Assembly (NCBI GenBank): GCA_020853655.1
Contig: JADYYL010000159.1
Coordinates: 1 to 14,686 of the forward strand
DNA: 14,686 nucleotides
Source of the DNA: Deltaproteobacteria bacterium
GTDB lineage: Bacteria; Bdellovibrionota_C; UBA2361; SZUA-149; JADYYL01
Direction: 5' to 3'
Position numbers and translations under genes: made by a program. Shown piece after piece: positions 6,620-14,669 of the stretch (the first letter of the stretch is position 1; every line of letters starts with the position of its first letter). Under the pieces are notes generated by a model that worked only from the letters and a program-made list of their open reading frames with translations, searched no databases and was not told the DNA's origin.

Positions 6620-7492
6620 ATGAAGGGTGACGAAGGACGACTGAAGGCGAAGACGCTCGTAGAGGCACTTCCATATATCCGCCGCTTCGCTGGCAAGACT
6701 CTCTGCGTCAAGTTCGGCGCGTCACTTCTCGGCGACGCCGAGGCAATCAACGCCTTCGCCCGCGACATTGTCCTTCTCAAGTATGTCGGCCTCAATGTTG
6801 TCGTCGTGCACGGCGGAGGCGACGAGGTCACCAGATGGGCCGAGCGCGTTGGCCAAAAGGCCGAGTTTGTCGACGGAGTTCGCATCACGGATCGCGAGAC
6901 GATTGAGATTACCGAGATGGTGCTCTCTGGCCGAATTAATCGAGAGTTTGTCGCCGCACTCAATCACGCTGGCGGAAAGGCCTGCGGCATCAGCGGCAAG
7001 GACTCTCACACTCTGCTCGCCCGGAAGGTCATACTTCCCAGTGGTCGAGACGCGGGCTTCGCGGGCGAGCTTGAGCAAGTGAATGTATCGCTGCTCGAGA
7101 CGCTTCTCGCGCAGGGATACATCCCCGTTGTCTCCGCGATCGGAACGAGTCTCCGCGACGAAACACTCGCGCTTCGGTCTGATGAGGTGGCAAGTGGAAT
7201 TGCAGCTGCGCTGAAAGCCGCCAAGCTCATTTATCTCACCAATGTGAGCGGGGTGATGAAGGGCGGCAAGCTTCTCAGTCTTGGCGACTATCAGGACACC
7301 CGCGCACTCATGGACGATCCGGAAGTTACTGGCGGGATGCGCTCCAAACTCGCCCACGCCCTCCGAGCGCTGAAAGCTGGAGTTGCCGACGTGCATGTGT
7401 TGAACGGTAGAGAGGAGCATTCGATTATCCTCGAGCTCTTCACCGATCATGGAGTTGGAACGATGCTGACGAATGAACGTGTGCGAGTCTGA
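6620..7492 (+). CDS. argB: Acetylglutamate kinase (substrate pocket divergent)
   Basis: Amino-acid kinase that phosphorylates N-acetyl-L-glutamate, the second step of arginine synthesis, in the cytoplasm. The 290 residues show K31 in VKFGAS, the HGGG loop (64-67), DGVRITD (R88), SGKD (125-128), LTNVSGVM (206-213) and GGMRSK with K243. The N-terminal stretch TLVEALPYIRRFAGK (12-26) matches the extra helix of arginine-inhibited hexameric enzymes, so feedback inhibition is likely. Odd points: the usual KYGGNA reads KFGASL, GGGPQI reads GGGDEV, and the N-x-N-A-D motif that grips acetylglutamate reads A184-L-R186-S-D188, losing both Asn. The ATG at 6620 has GAGG 6 nt upstream; an ATG at 6608 has none. 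The gene ends one base before argF, so the two are probably translationally coupled. Kinase family sure; exact acyl substrate less so. Confidence 0.88.
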   Translation: MKGDEGRLKAKTLVEALPYIRRFAGKTLCVKFGASLLGDAEAINAFARDIVLLKYVGLNVVVVHGGGDEVTRWAERVGQKAEFVDGVRITDRETIEITEMVLSGRINREFVAALNHAGGKACGISGKDSHTLLARKVILPSGRDAGFAGELEQVNVSLLETLLAQGYIPVVSAIGTSLRDETLALRSDEVASGIAAALKAAKLIYLTNVSGVMKGGKLLSLGDYQDTRALMDDPEVTGGMRSKLAHALRALKAGVADVHVLNGREEHSIILELFTDHGVGTMLTNERVRV

Positions 7493-7493
7493 A

Positions 7494-8405
7494 ATGGAAA
7501 AGCCCCTGGAATCACTTCGCGGTCGAGACATTCTTCGCATCACGGACTTCTCGCGTCAGGAGCTCCGTTCGATCTTGGACTTGGCGCATGCTCTGAAGCG
7601 CAAGCAGAAGGCGCGTGAAGCGCATCGACTCCTCGAGGGGCGTGCTCTCGCCATGATTCTCGAGAAGCCCTCTAGCCGCACGCGGATCTCCTTCGAGGTT
7701 GGGATGTTCCAGCTCGGCGGTCACGCGGTCATGATCAATCCTGCCGAAATCCGAATGGGAGAGCGGGAGTCGGTCGCTGATGTCGCTCGCACCATCTCGC
7801 GCTACGTCGACGGCGTCATGATCCGCTCCAACTACCATTGGACGATCGAAGAATTCTCCCAGCATGCGACCGTTCCGGTGATTAACGGCCTGTCGGACCA
7901 TCACCATCCCTGCCAAGCGCTCGCCGACATCCTGACCATCGAGGAGCGCAAGTCGAACCTCACCAACCTCAAGGTGTGCTACGTCGGGGATGGCAATAAC
8001 GTATGCAATTCTCTCCTCGAGATCTGTGGTGTGCTCGGCATCTCATTCGTGGCCGCCTGCCCCACGGGATATGAACCCCTCCTGCGGAGGAAGAGCAAAG
8101 CGATCAGCTTTACCTCCGATCCGCGCGAGGCCGCCGACGGTGCTGACGTCATTTACACTGACGTCTGGATCTCCATGGGTCAGGAATCAATCACCGGCCG
8201 TAAGCTCCAAGAATTTCTCGGCTTCGCGGTGACGCCCGAGCTGATGAGCTGCGCGAAGCCCGACGCCATCTTTATGCACTGCCTTCCCGCCCATCGTGGT
8301 CTTGAAGTTGACGAGAGCGTTCTCGAAGGGGAGGATTCGGTGGTTTTCGATCAAGCCGAGAACCGGTTGCATGCGCAGAAAGCGTTGTTGGCGAGTCTGC
8401 TCTGA
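7494..8405 (+). CDS. argF: Ornithine carbamoyltransferase
   Basis: Transfers the carbamoyl group of carbamoyl phosphate to ornithine, giving citrulline for arginine synthesis; cytoplasmic, usually a trimer. The 303 residues are typical. Carbamoyl-phosphate residues are in KPSSRTR (58-64) and HHPCQALAD (137-145). The ornithine site is shown by DVWISMG (223-229) and HCLPAHRG (262-269). The SMG loop argues for true ornithine transcarbamylase rather than the N-acetyl- or N-succinyl-ornithine enzymes that lack it. The ATG at 7494 follows the argB stop after one base (TGAaATG), which suggests reinitiation. An in-frame ATG at 7473 would overlap argB by 20 nt and add seven unconserved residues. No argC, argD or argJ is nearby, so the arginine genes are at least partly split in this genome. 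Confidence 0.95.
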   Translation: MEKPLESLRGRDILRITDFSRQELRSILDLAHALKRKQKAREAHRLLEGRALAMILEKPSSRTRISFEVGMFQLGGHAVMINPAEIRMGERESVADVARTISRYVDGVMIRSNYHWTIEEFSQHATVPVINGLSDHHHPCQALADILTIEERKSNLTNLKVCYVGDGNNVCNSLLEICGVLGISFVAACPTGYEPLLRRKSKAISFTSDPREAADGADVIYTDVWISMGQESITGRKLQEFLGFAVTPELMSCAKPDAIFMHCLPAHRGLEVDESVLEGEDSVVFDQAENRLHAQKALLASLL

Positions 8406-8966
8406 ATGGGTGGAAGATGCTTGGAACGGACCGAATCATAAGTGACGGTCTGCGACGCGACACGCAAGATGCACAGCTCAAACGCTCATCGTCATTGATG
8501 CTGCGGCTGCGTCGAATCAATCCGGGGCCCGGCATGGAGACTTCCCGTGAGCTCCGCCGGGAGAGCACCGATCGAAGAGCGGCGCTTCGCGATGACGCCG
8601 TTCGCCGTCCCTCTGGGGGTCCGGCGGGCGAACGAACTTCCTGAGCGCCAGTTTCGATGGGCGATCCGTATGTGAGCCTCGTTCTTGAGAATGCTCAGAA
8701 GTTTCTCTCCAATGGTCGCGGTTTCAAATGAGTGCACTGAGTTCGCGAGTCGTTCTGAGAGGTCCAAGAGTGACGACGATGCATTTCGTTTTTCGTCATG
8801 GGCGCGCAGAGCGTGTGCGCGTTGCAACGAGATCCCGCATCCACGCTCGGTCCGGTAAGCACGACTCGAAAGAAACGGGCGTCGTTCGAACAGATCGGCG
8901 CGCGAGAGAGGGCTCTGTGAATCATACTCGTCATCGTTCCTCGCTGCCGATTTTCGAGAAGTGTAC
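8406..8966. other. 561-bp stretch with no convincing gene
   Basis: Open frames exist on both strands (for example 8417-8644 +, 8728-8970 +, and a minus-strand frame 8492-9235 that runs into the glycosyltransferase). Their products are Arg/Ser-rich, lack recognisable motifs and have no good ribosome binding sites. A short imperfect hairpin (TTCTTGAG/CTCAGAA, one bulge) lies at 8682-8700 and is followed by GTTTCTC. The stretch could be a decayed gene or a long leader of the next gene; I see no tRNA. Confidence 0.5.
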
Positions 8967-9935
8967 ATGAGCACGCTCTGGCTTCGTTCTCTCGATTGGA
9001 TGTCACGCGCCGCTCCGGGGCGCGAATGGTTCACAGGTCGATACTTTGGCACCATCGAGAACGTTGCGGTCCTGCGCCCTGGCGGGCTTGGCGATCTCGT
9101 CGTTCTTACTCGTGCGGCACTGAGGCTCTCGATCGACATCCGGCAGATTCTTTGGGTGGTGGAGCAGCGTAATGCGCCGTGGGCACAGTATCTCAACATT
9201 CCCCACCTTCTGTATGACCGACCGACTGATTTCATCGCTCTGCTGAGAGGTCGCCGGCGTTTTCACGTGGTTCTGAACTCCGAACAATTTCACGGGCTCG
9301 CGACGCTCTTTGCTGCCCGTCTTGCGCGGCCCGGCGGGAAGCTCATCGGATTCAGTTCGAATCCCCGAGCCGATTACTTTGATGAGCAGATCCCGTACAA
9401 TCCGCGAGCGCTCTCGGCGTTCGACGCGTTTCAGGCCCTCTTCGCAAGTGCTGCGGGGCCATTGCTCCGGCAAGGTTCGTTCGAAATGACTCCGCCCCGA
9501 TTGTCGGAAGCTCCCGGCGCACCCGGTCGTTATCGCGTCGTGGTTCTTGGCGGTCTTCAGTCCGCACAACGTCGACTCGGAATCGAGGACTGGGTACGAA
9601 TCGTGAGCTTCGCTCAGCGATATCGCTCCGACTCGCTTCCTGTCTATTTGCTTGGTGCGCCTGCGGATCGCGCAATCTCTGAGAAGATCGCCGTTGCCGC
9701 CGGCGGGACCACGAATCTCGTGGGCGTGCTCCCATTTCCTCGAGTCATCGAAACCATTCGCTGTGCGGGACGGGTCTTTGGAGTCGACAGCGGTTTGCTG
9801 CACGTGGCGGACTTCTTCGGAGTTCCAACAAGCGCAGTGTACTTCTCCGAAGAGAAGCGCACAGAGTGGCCCCCTCAGACATCCGGTTCAGAGATGCTCT
9901 CCCTTGCTGATGTTCTTCGCGCGAATGATGTGTGA
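8967..9935 (+). CDS. Glycosyltransferase family 9 (heptosyltransferase-like)
   Basis: Cytoplasmic GT-B enzyme of the ADP-heptose:LPS heptosyltransferase family, which normally adds heptose to the lipopolysaccharide inner core. The 322 residues show the N-terminal signature RPGGLGDLVVLTRAAL (37-52) and the C-terminal donor-site motif GVDSGLLHVADFFGVPTSA (272-290), where D274 and H279 correspond to the D-[ST]-G-x-x-H of the family. It is slightly shorter than typical heptosyltransferases (about 340-350), and the middle is divergent. The ATG at 8967 has GAGAAG 5 nt upstream; a GTG at 8961 overlaps that site. It stands alone, convergent with the next cluster. The fold is sure; the sugar (heptose or another) and acceptor are not, so no gene symbol is given. 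Confidence 0.85.
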   Translation: MSTLWLRSLDWMSRAAPGREWFTGRYFGTIENVAVLRPGGLGDLVVLTRAALRLSIDIRQILWVVEQRNAPWAQYLNIPHLLYDRPTDFIALLRGRRRFHVVLNSEQFHGLATLFAARLARPGGKLIGFSSNPRADYFDEQIPYNPRALSAFDAFQALFASAAGPLLRQGSFEMTPPRLSEAPGAPGRYRVVVLGGLQSAQRRLGIEDWVRIVSFAQRYRSDSLPVYLLGAPADRAISEKIAVAAGGTTNLVGVLPFPRVIETIRCAGRVFGVDSGLLHVADFFGVPTSAVYFSEEKRTEWPPQTSGSEMLSLADVLRANDV

Positions 9936-10090
9936 TCCGAGCGCAGGGCGAGTCGTTGTGGCGTGTGACGACTGAACGGTCGCAATGCTCCCGTTTGTTG
10001 GGCGTCGTCTTCCCATCCGCTCTGAACGAGCAAGCTCAGACGCTTCGTCATCGCATCGTGGAAAATCGAAAGGCGTTTGAGCAGAAGTTC

Positions 10091-10116
10091 CTCTGAGAGA
10101 CTGGTTCCTCTCAGAG
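10091..10116. terminator. Perfect inverted repeat between convergent genes
   Basis: CTCTGAGAG (10091-10099) and CTCTCAGAG (10108-10116) form a perfect 9-bp stem with an 8-nt loop, followed by CTTTCC on the + strand and preceded by a short purine run that gives a weak pyrimidine tail on the - strand. It lies between the + glycosyltransferase (ends 9935) and the - membrane protein (ends 10122), so it is a probable bidirectional terminator. Confidence 0.6.
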
Positions 10117-10121
10117 CTTTC

Positions 10122-10961
10122 CTAACGTCGGCGACGCTGCTGTCGAAGCATGAAGAACGTCACGATAACCACTCCTGAAAGGAGCAGTCCCAGGAACATT
10201 CGCGCGTTTTCCGTTTCATTCACGATCTGCAACTGGAACGTGAAGAGCTCGGCGAAGTGCTTGTCGCCCGACACCCCGGAGACGACGAAGAAACTCAGAT
10301 ACGACGAGTCGATGAGCGCACTCACATTGCGAAGATCCAAGCTCAGGTCGAATGACTCTCTCGGCTTCAGTTCGAAAGGCAACTTTGGAAATGCCGGAAC
10401 CATGATGATTTCGGCAGCCGTCAAGCCGCGTATCTCATTCACCGTGATCGGTGTCTCCGCGATGTTGACGATGGTAAACGAAGTCGAAGTCTCTCGCGCG
10501 AGTCGAATCGGCGCAGGCTCGGAAGCTCCAAATTGCTTGGCCGTGAGCACCTCTCCTGGCGCAGGAGGAAGAACGATCTCAAAGGAAGAAGGGGACGAGA
10601 ATCGGTACTGATTCAAGTCTTTGTACGTCACTCGATAGGGAACTCGATATCGCCCTGGCATGCCGAGCCGAAGTTTCTCGGCCGGAATGTTCATTTCGAT
10701 CTCCGCCTCCTGTCCGTTCATCAACTTCGGGGAGAGAAAGAATGCTTCATTGAGACTTGGGATCTCGACACCCACATCGACGGCGGCTTCGTCTCCTTCG
10801 TTCCGGATGGAGAAACGAATCTGCACGGCCTGCGCCGAATCCTGCACCGTGACGGTGACTGTCGGTTGCATGCGCAGAAACGAAGCCCGAGCCTCCTGCG
10901 CAGCACTGAGCACGAGCACTCCCAGCATCAGGGCGAACAACGGGACTATTCTAGAACTCAT
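10122..10961 (-). CDS. Periplasmic protein with C-terminal membrane anchor, unknown function
   Basis: Not recognised as a named family. The 279 residues begin with a signal peptide (hydrophobic 6-21, likely cleavage after A26 in EARA-S). They continue as a beta-rich periplasmic domain and end with one membrane helix (about 255-272) and a basic tail RQQRRRR, so the bulk faces the periplasm. Segments such as VQIRFSIRNEGDEAAVDVGV (45-64) and FTIVNIAETPITVNEIRG look like CARDB- or NEW3-type immunoglobulin-like domains that often serve as binding modules. The ATG at 10959-10961 lies inside the 3' end of the preceding UbiA-like gene (11-nt overlap), which points to translational coupling and joint function. 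It may help the envelope glycosylation suggested by its neighbours; that is inference from position only. Confidence 0.7.
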   Translation of the reverse strand: MSSRIVPLFALMLGVLVLSAAQEARASFLRMQPTVTVTVQDSAQAVQIRFSIRNEGDEAAVDVGVEIPSLNEAFFLSPKLMNGQEAEIEMNIPAEKLRLGMPGRYRVPYRVTYKDLNQYRFSSPSSFEIVLPPAPGEVLTAKQFGASEPAPIRLARETSTSFTIVNIAETPITVNEIRGLTAAEIIMVPAFPKLPFELKPRESFDLSLDLRNVSALIDSSYLSFFVVSGVSGDKHFAELFTFQLQIVNETENARMFLGLLLSGVVIVTFFMLRQQRRRR

Positions 10962-11856
10962 AAATCACCGCGCCCAAATAGAGCAGAAACACAACGACGG
11001 AAGCGATAATCGGGGGATCGCCGAGGAGTCCTCGGGTCGGGTCGTCGTCGAACCGCTTTTGAAGAACGAGCAGCGTATAACGCAGGATCCCATAGCTCAC
11101 GATGAGGACGCTCGGCAGAATTTCGAACGTCGAGAACCTCCAGCGTCCGATCGCTTCTTGGCACCAGAGGATGTAGCACATGATCGACAACGCGCCGAAC
11201 GCGGTTACGAATTGGCGCAGATGTTGCGGAGAGTAGCGCAAGAGAACCGGCCGGGAGAGCTGGGCTCTGGTGCCACGATGCGCCACCTCGCTGTAGCGTT
11301 TGCCAGTTGCGAGCATGAGCGAGATGAGCCAAGTAAACGTGATGATCCACGTGGACGGTAGGATGCCGGTGACGACGGCCCCAGCGAGCACTCGGAGCAC
11401 ATAGAAAGTCGAGAGCACCAACAGATCAAGAATGGCAATATTCTTGAGCAAGAGCGAATAGCTCAGCTGAAGAACAAGATAGATTCCAGCAACACCGAAG
11501 AGCGACCGGCTGAATGCGAAAGCGATGAGCATCGCGGTGAGCGCGAGCAGTGTTGCGCAAAGCCAAGCGACTCGTCTGGGAAGCGCGCCTGAAGCGATCG
11601 GCCGAGAGCGCTTCACCGGATGGTTCTTGTCTTTCTCGTAGTCGAGCAGGTCGTTGAGGCAGTATCCGGCAGACGCCAGCAGAGAGAAGACGACAAATGC
11701 GGCGAGGCTGCGCTGCGCAAGGGGAAGCGTCCAACTCTCTGAGAAGAAGAGCGGCGCAAATACCAAGAGATTCTTCACCCACTGATGAGGGCGAAGTTGA
11801 CGGAGGATCAGGAGCGCGGTTTTCAATGTTCGATCTGAATGTCGTTCTCGGGGCAC
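10951..11856 (-). CDS. UbiA-fold enzyme, decaprenyl-phosphate phosphoribosyltransferase-like
   Basis: Integral membrane prenyl-group transferase of the UbiA superfamily. The closest match by motif is decaprenyl-phosphate 5-phosphoribosyltransferase, which joins PRPP to a polyprenyl phosphate as the first step towards lipid-linked ribose and arabinose. Signatures are LRPHQWVKN (21-29), the Asp-rich NDLLDYEKD (68-76) followed by HPVKRSRPIASG (79-90), and YSLLLKNIAILDLLVL with GKRYSE further on. About eight or nine hydrophobic helices are visible. The GTG at 11854-11856 is chosen because GAGGAG lies exactly 6 nt upstream; a GTG at 11884-11886 would add ten residues and leave one base to the divergent gene. 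It overlaps the next minus-strand gene. Quinone or heme prenyltransferases are less likely because HPxKRxRPIA after the Asp motif is characteristic of the phosphoribosyl type. Confidence 0.82.
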   Translation of the reverse strand: MPRERHSDRTLKTALLILRQLRPHQWVKNLLVFAPLFFSESWTLPLAQRSLAAFVVFSLLASAGYCLNDLLDYEKDKNHPVKRSRPIASGALPRRVAWLCATLLALTAMLIAFAFSRSLFGVAGIYLVLQLSYSLLLKNIAILDLLVLSTFYVLRVLAGAVVTGILPSTWIITFTWLISLMLATGKRYSEVAHRGTRAQLSRPVLLRYSPQHLRQFVTAFGALSIMCYILWCQEAIGRWRFSTFEILPSVLIVSYGILRYTLLVLQKRFDDDPTRGLLGDPPIIASVVVFLLYLGAVIYEF

Positions 11857-11887
11857 TCGGATCTCCTCGACTGCGAGACCGAACACT

Positions 11888-14473
11888 ATGACAGAACCCC
11901 AACGTTACGTTTCTACCGTAAGCTGGAGAGAGAGGGCGACCGAAATTCTCGTTTCGCTACTGGGCTCTCTCATCATGCTTTTTGAAGTTCCCTGGAGTTC
12001 GCTTCTGAGCACGGGGATTCCTTCTGGTGGCGACAACCCAGCTCATCCCGTGTTGATGCTCAACGCGCGCGACGCTCTTCTCCAACATGCCACGATTATT
12101 CATTATTCATACGATTTCTGGGCTGGGTTCGAGCTGTTTCAGTTCTACTTCCCGCTTTCCTATCTCGCTGGGGGTCTCCTTTCGACGGTGATCCATCCCT
12201 ACATCGCGTTCAAGCTGATCACGGTCGTCGGCTCAGTACTGCTCCCGTTGTCCTTTCACTTCATGGTTCGCGGCATGGGTCTCTCGCGGGTCTCAGGCGT
12301 CATTGCACAGCTCTGCGCGATCTCGTTCCTCTATACCGACGCACATCGCATGTGGGGCGGAAACGTGTTTTCGGCGCTTGCGGGAATGATCGGGAATTCA
12401 TGGACGTTCATCTTTGTCCCGCTCGCGATCGGCGAGCTTTTTCGCGCCAGGGCCCAACTCCGATTTTCGGCGACGTTTGCGTTCCTTGCTGCCGCCGCGG
12501 CCCTTTCCCACTTCTACGGTTTCCTCCTCCTCCTCCTGTTTGGAGTGGTGTTCGCCGCCGTTGACCTCGTGGAGATACTCCGTGGTCGTCTCGACATCAG
12601 GCGCCTCATTCCCTTCTACGCGAGCGCTATCGCTGGAGCTGGCCTCATCGCGTGGTGGCTCATACCGCTCGTCTTCTACAAGCCGTTTAGCTCTGACTTC
12701 GGCGGCAACTGGGGGGTCTCGCTCTGGACGACGACTGAGTGGGCCGAACGAGTGTATTTCGTTGTCGCAGGTGTTTTGTGCCTCGCGTTCTCCTTGATTC
12801 CGAAGTGTCGCTCACGGGCAGTCATTGTGCCGACGATGTTCGCGGTTCTCTCGCTCCTGTTCTTCTTCTCCAATCGGGTGTTCAGCTCGACGGCATTCAT
12901 CGATGTCCGCCTTTGGCACCAGGTCTACTTCGCGATGTTTGTTCTGATCGTCGTGGCATATGCGAAGCTGGAAACGCTCCTGCCGCCGGTCGCTTTCGTC
13001 GCAAGTTTGATACCGCTGTGGTTCCTTGTTCCGCCGGATCAGGCATTTCTGGAGGCGCGAACCTGGGCGCGTTGGAATTTCGACGGAATCGAAGTGCGTG
13101 CCGGAGGACCGGAGTTCCTCGACCTCGTTGCGGAGCTCTCGAAGCTTCCACCGTCTCGCGTCTCCTTCGAATCGAGTGACATGAACAACGGGATCTTTGG
13201 ATCCGTCCGAGCTTTCGAGCTGCTCCCCGCACTTACTCCTCACGAGATCGTCGAAGGTGGAATCGTCAACTCCGCCACGTATTCGGGTATCGGCTACTTC
13301 CTCCAATGTTTGACGAGCGCTACATGCGCTGGCTGGCCGCCGGGAATGGTTCCACCGGGAAAGGATATTCCACGCGCGATAGAGATGATGGAAGCGCTTG
13401 GCGTGAACTACCACATCGCGACGACACATGAGATCGCCGTCGAGTTCGAAAAGTCCGGCAAAGTCGATAAGCTCTATCAAGGGCAATTCATCACGCTCTT
13501 CCGGCTCCGGAAGCCTGCGACGAATGTCGAGGTCTACGACGGTCCACTGCCCATTCTCTCTTTTGACGATCCGCTGACCACTTTGGTGAATCTTCCGCGG
13601 TACGATCGAACTCGGAACGCTGGATATGTCTTTGATACGTCGCTTGTTCCAGCCGTTAACGCCGCGGGAGAGCGAATCGATCCGCGGCGCCTTTCAGGGT
13701 TCCTGCTTCGAGAGTGGTATCACGGTGCCCGCGTTGCTGACCGTGGATGGGAGACCCGTCGAGAGGATCGTCATAGTTATGCCAACGGGCTGTTGCTGAG
13801 CTGGGACGGGAACGTCGATCTTCAGAGCACGACGGCCTTTGAACTTTTCGTCGCCGATCGCGGGTTTGATCCTGACGTCGTGCGATCAAATCAGCAGCAC
13901 ACCCATCATCAGCTCGCGCTCCCACTCCTCGGCTTGTCGCCGGGCACCACGCGACTGAAGATACACTCCGACGGTTATTCTGTTGCTCTCGACGGGGAGA
14001 CCCTTCCCGCGCAGGGCGAGGCGGAGGTGACGTTTACTGGGGAGAACCAGCTTCGCGTGATCCGGTTCACGACCAATGGAGAGCAGCGCTACCGCTACTT
14101 GGATATTCAGCGTTTCGATCGAGCGGCTGAAGTGGCGTTGCCCGGCGAGGCCGAGATCGTTTTCCCAGCGCGCATCACCGACCGATGCGAAGCCTCCTTG
14201 AACGCGGAGTTCCATCTCATGACCCTGCGGACGAACTGCCCGGGCAAGCCGCACCTACTCAAGTATTCCTACTATCCGAAGTGGAAGTCGGATGTTCCGA
14301 TCTCGATGGGAACGAATAACTTCATGACACTTACACCGACAAGTGAAGTGACCGTTCTGAAGCATGAAAAGGGAAGGGTCGACGTGGCTTCCCTTGTGCT
14401 TTCCCTTGGCGCTTTGGCGACCCTTGCAGGGGTTGCGGCGGCACGCCGGCGACGAGCGGCGGATGTACCCTAG
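11888..14473 (+). CDS. Large GT-C-like membrane protein (PTPS-related domain)
   Basis: Predicted polytopic inner-membrane glycosyltransferase-like protein of 861 residues. Residues 20-380 contain about ten hydrophobic helices. The first large outer loop has GGDNPAHPV (47-55), with D49 and H53 placed like the catalytic acidic motif of GT-C enzymes. The following FQFYFPLSYLAGG (84-96) and GGNVFSALAG (157-166) match the PTPS-related membrane family. About 390-825 is a soluble, presumably periplasmic, region with no recognised motif. A last helix (about 831-851) and RRRR end the chain, as in the 279-residue neighbour. The ATG at 11888 has only a weak GAGA upstream, but no better start exists. Only 31 bp separates it from the divergent UbiA-like gene. 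I infer it transfers a polyprenyl-linked sugar; the PTPS name is historical and does not imply pterin chemistry. Confidence 0.75.
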   Translation: MTEPQRYVSTVSWRERATEILVSLLGSLIMLFEVPWSSLLSTGIPSGGDNPAHPVLMLNARDALLQHATIIHYSYDFWAGFELFQFYFPLSYLAGGLLSTVIHPYIAFKLITVVGSVLLPLSFHFMVRGMGLSRVSGVIAQLCAISFLYTDAHRMWGGNVFSALAGMIGNSWTFIFVPLAIGELFRARAQLRFSATFAFLAAAAALSHFYGFLLLLLFGVVFAAVDLVEILRGRLDIRRLIPFYASAIAGAGLIAWWLIPLVFYKPFSSDFGGNWGVSLWTTTEWAERVYFVVAGVLCLAFSLIPKCRSRAVIVPTMFAVLSLLFFFSNRVFSSTAFIDVRLWHQVYFAMFVLIVVAYAKLETLLPPVAFVASLIPLWFLVPPDQAFLEARTWARWNFDGIEVRAGGPEFLDLVAELSKLPPSRVSFESSDMNNGIFGSVRAFELLPALTPHEIVEGGIVNSATYSGIGYFLQCLTSATCAGWPPGMVPPGKDIPRAIEMMEALGVNYHIATTHEIAVEFEKSGKVDKLYQGQFITLFRLRKPATNVEVYDGPLPILSFDDPLTTLVNLPRYDRTRNAGYVFDTSLVPAVNAAGERIDPRRLSGFLLREWYHGARVADRGWETRREDRHSYANGLLLSWDGNVDLQSTTAFELFVADRGFDPDVVRSNQQHTHHQLALPLLGLSPGTTRLKIHSDGYSVALDGETLPAQGEAEVTFTGENQLRVIRFTTNGEQRYRYLDIQRFDRAAEVALPGEAEIVFPARITDRCEASLNAEFHLMTLRTNCPGKPHLLKYSYYPKWKSDVPISMGTNNFMTLTPTSEVTVLKHEKGRVDVASLVLSLGALATLAGVAAARRRRAADVP

Positions 14474-14556
14474 GTTGATCTTCGTCGGCCTGCGCTCTAA
14501 TGGTCTGAATTCTTTATCTTTCTTGCGCCGGTAGGTGGCTCCGGGCAAAGTGCGTG

Positions 14557-14646
14557 TCGGGCAAAAGCGAAAGTAACGGGGGCAAATCCGCTCCCATAAT
14601 AGAGAAAGTGGGTTTTGCGGTTTCCGGCTCTCCGATGTTTCGGAGA
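14557..14646 (+). promoter_or_regulatory. Structured leader, weakly c-di-GMP-I riboswitch-like
   Basis: Blocks found in order: GGGCAAA (14559-14565), CGAAAG (14568-14573), GGGGCAAATCC (14579-14589), TAA (14597-14599) and GGGTTTTGCGGTTTCCGG (14610-14627). Their order and rough spacing recall the GEMM-I core (GGGCAAA, GAAA, CGCAAAGCC, CUA, then the GGxUxGC / GGUUxCCG half). The expected bulged A before CGCAAA is absent and the GAAA stem is poor, so this is a resemblance rather than an identification. A 7-bp hairpin with a TGTT loop follows (14629-14646). The 197-bp gap after the GT-C gene and a likely start at 14670 make a leader plausible. Confidence 0.3.
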
Positions 14647-14669
14647 ACGCTGGTATGGTGCGGGGCTTG

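Noticed and set aside
6722..7543. 273-codon minus-strand open frame opposite argB
   Set aside because: Shadow of the argB reading frame; product lacks any recognisable motif.
9003..9803. 266-codon minus-strand open frame opposite the glycosyltransferase
   Set aside because: Runs across the conserved GT9 motifs on the other strand and has no family features of its own.
10660..11361. 233-codon plus-strand open frame opposite the UbiA-like and anchored-protein genes
   Set aside because: Composition is Arg/Glu-rich with no domain features; the minus-strand proteins have signal peptide, membrane helices and Asp-rich motif.
12812..13486. 224-codon minus-strand open frame opposite the GT-C-like gene
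   Set aside because: Antisense shadow; highly charged low-information product.
14559..14627. Cobalamin riboswitch (GAAA...GCAAATCCG resembles its core)
   Set aside because: The GCCACUG-type B12 box and the following conserved segments are missing; the order of blocks fits GEMM better, though still weakly.
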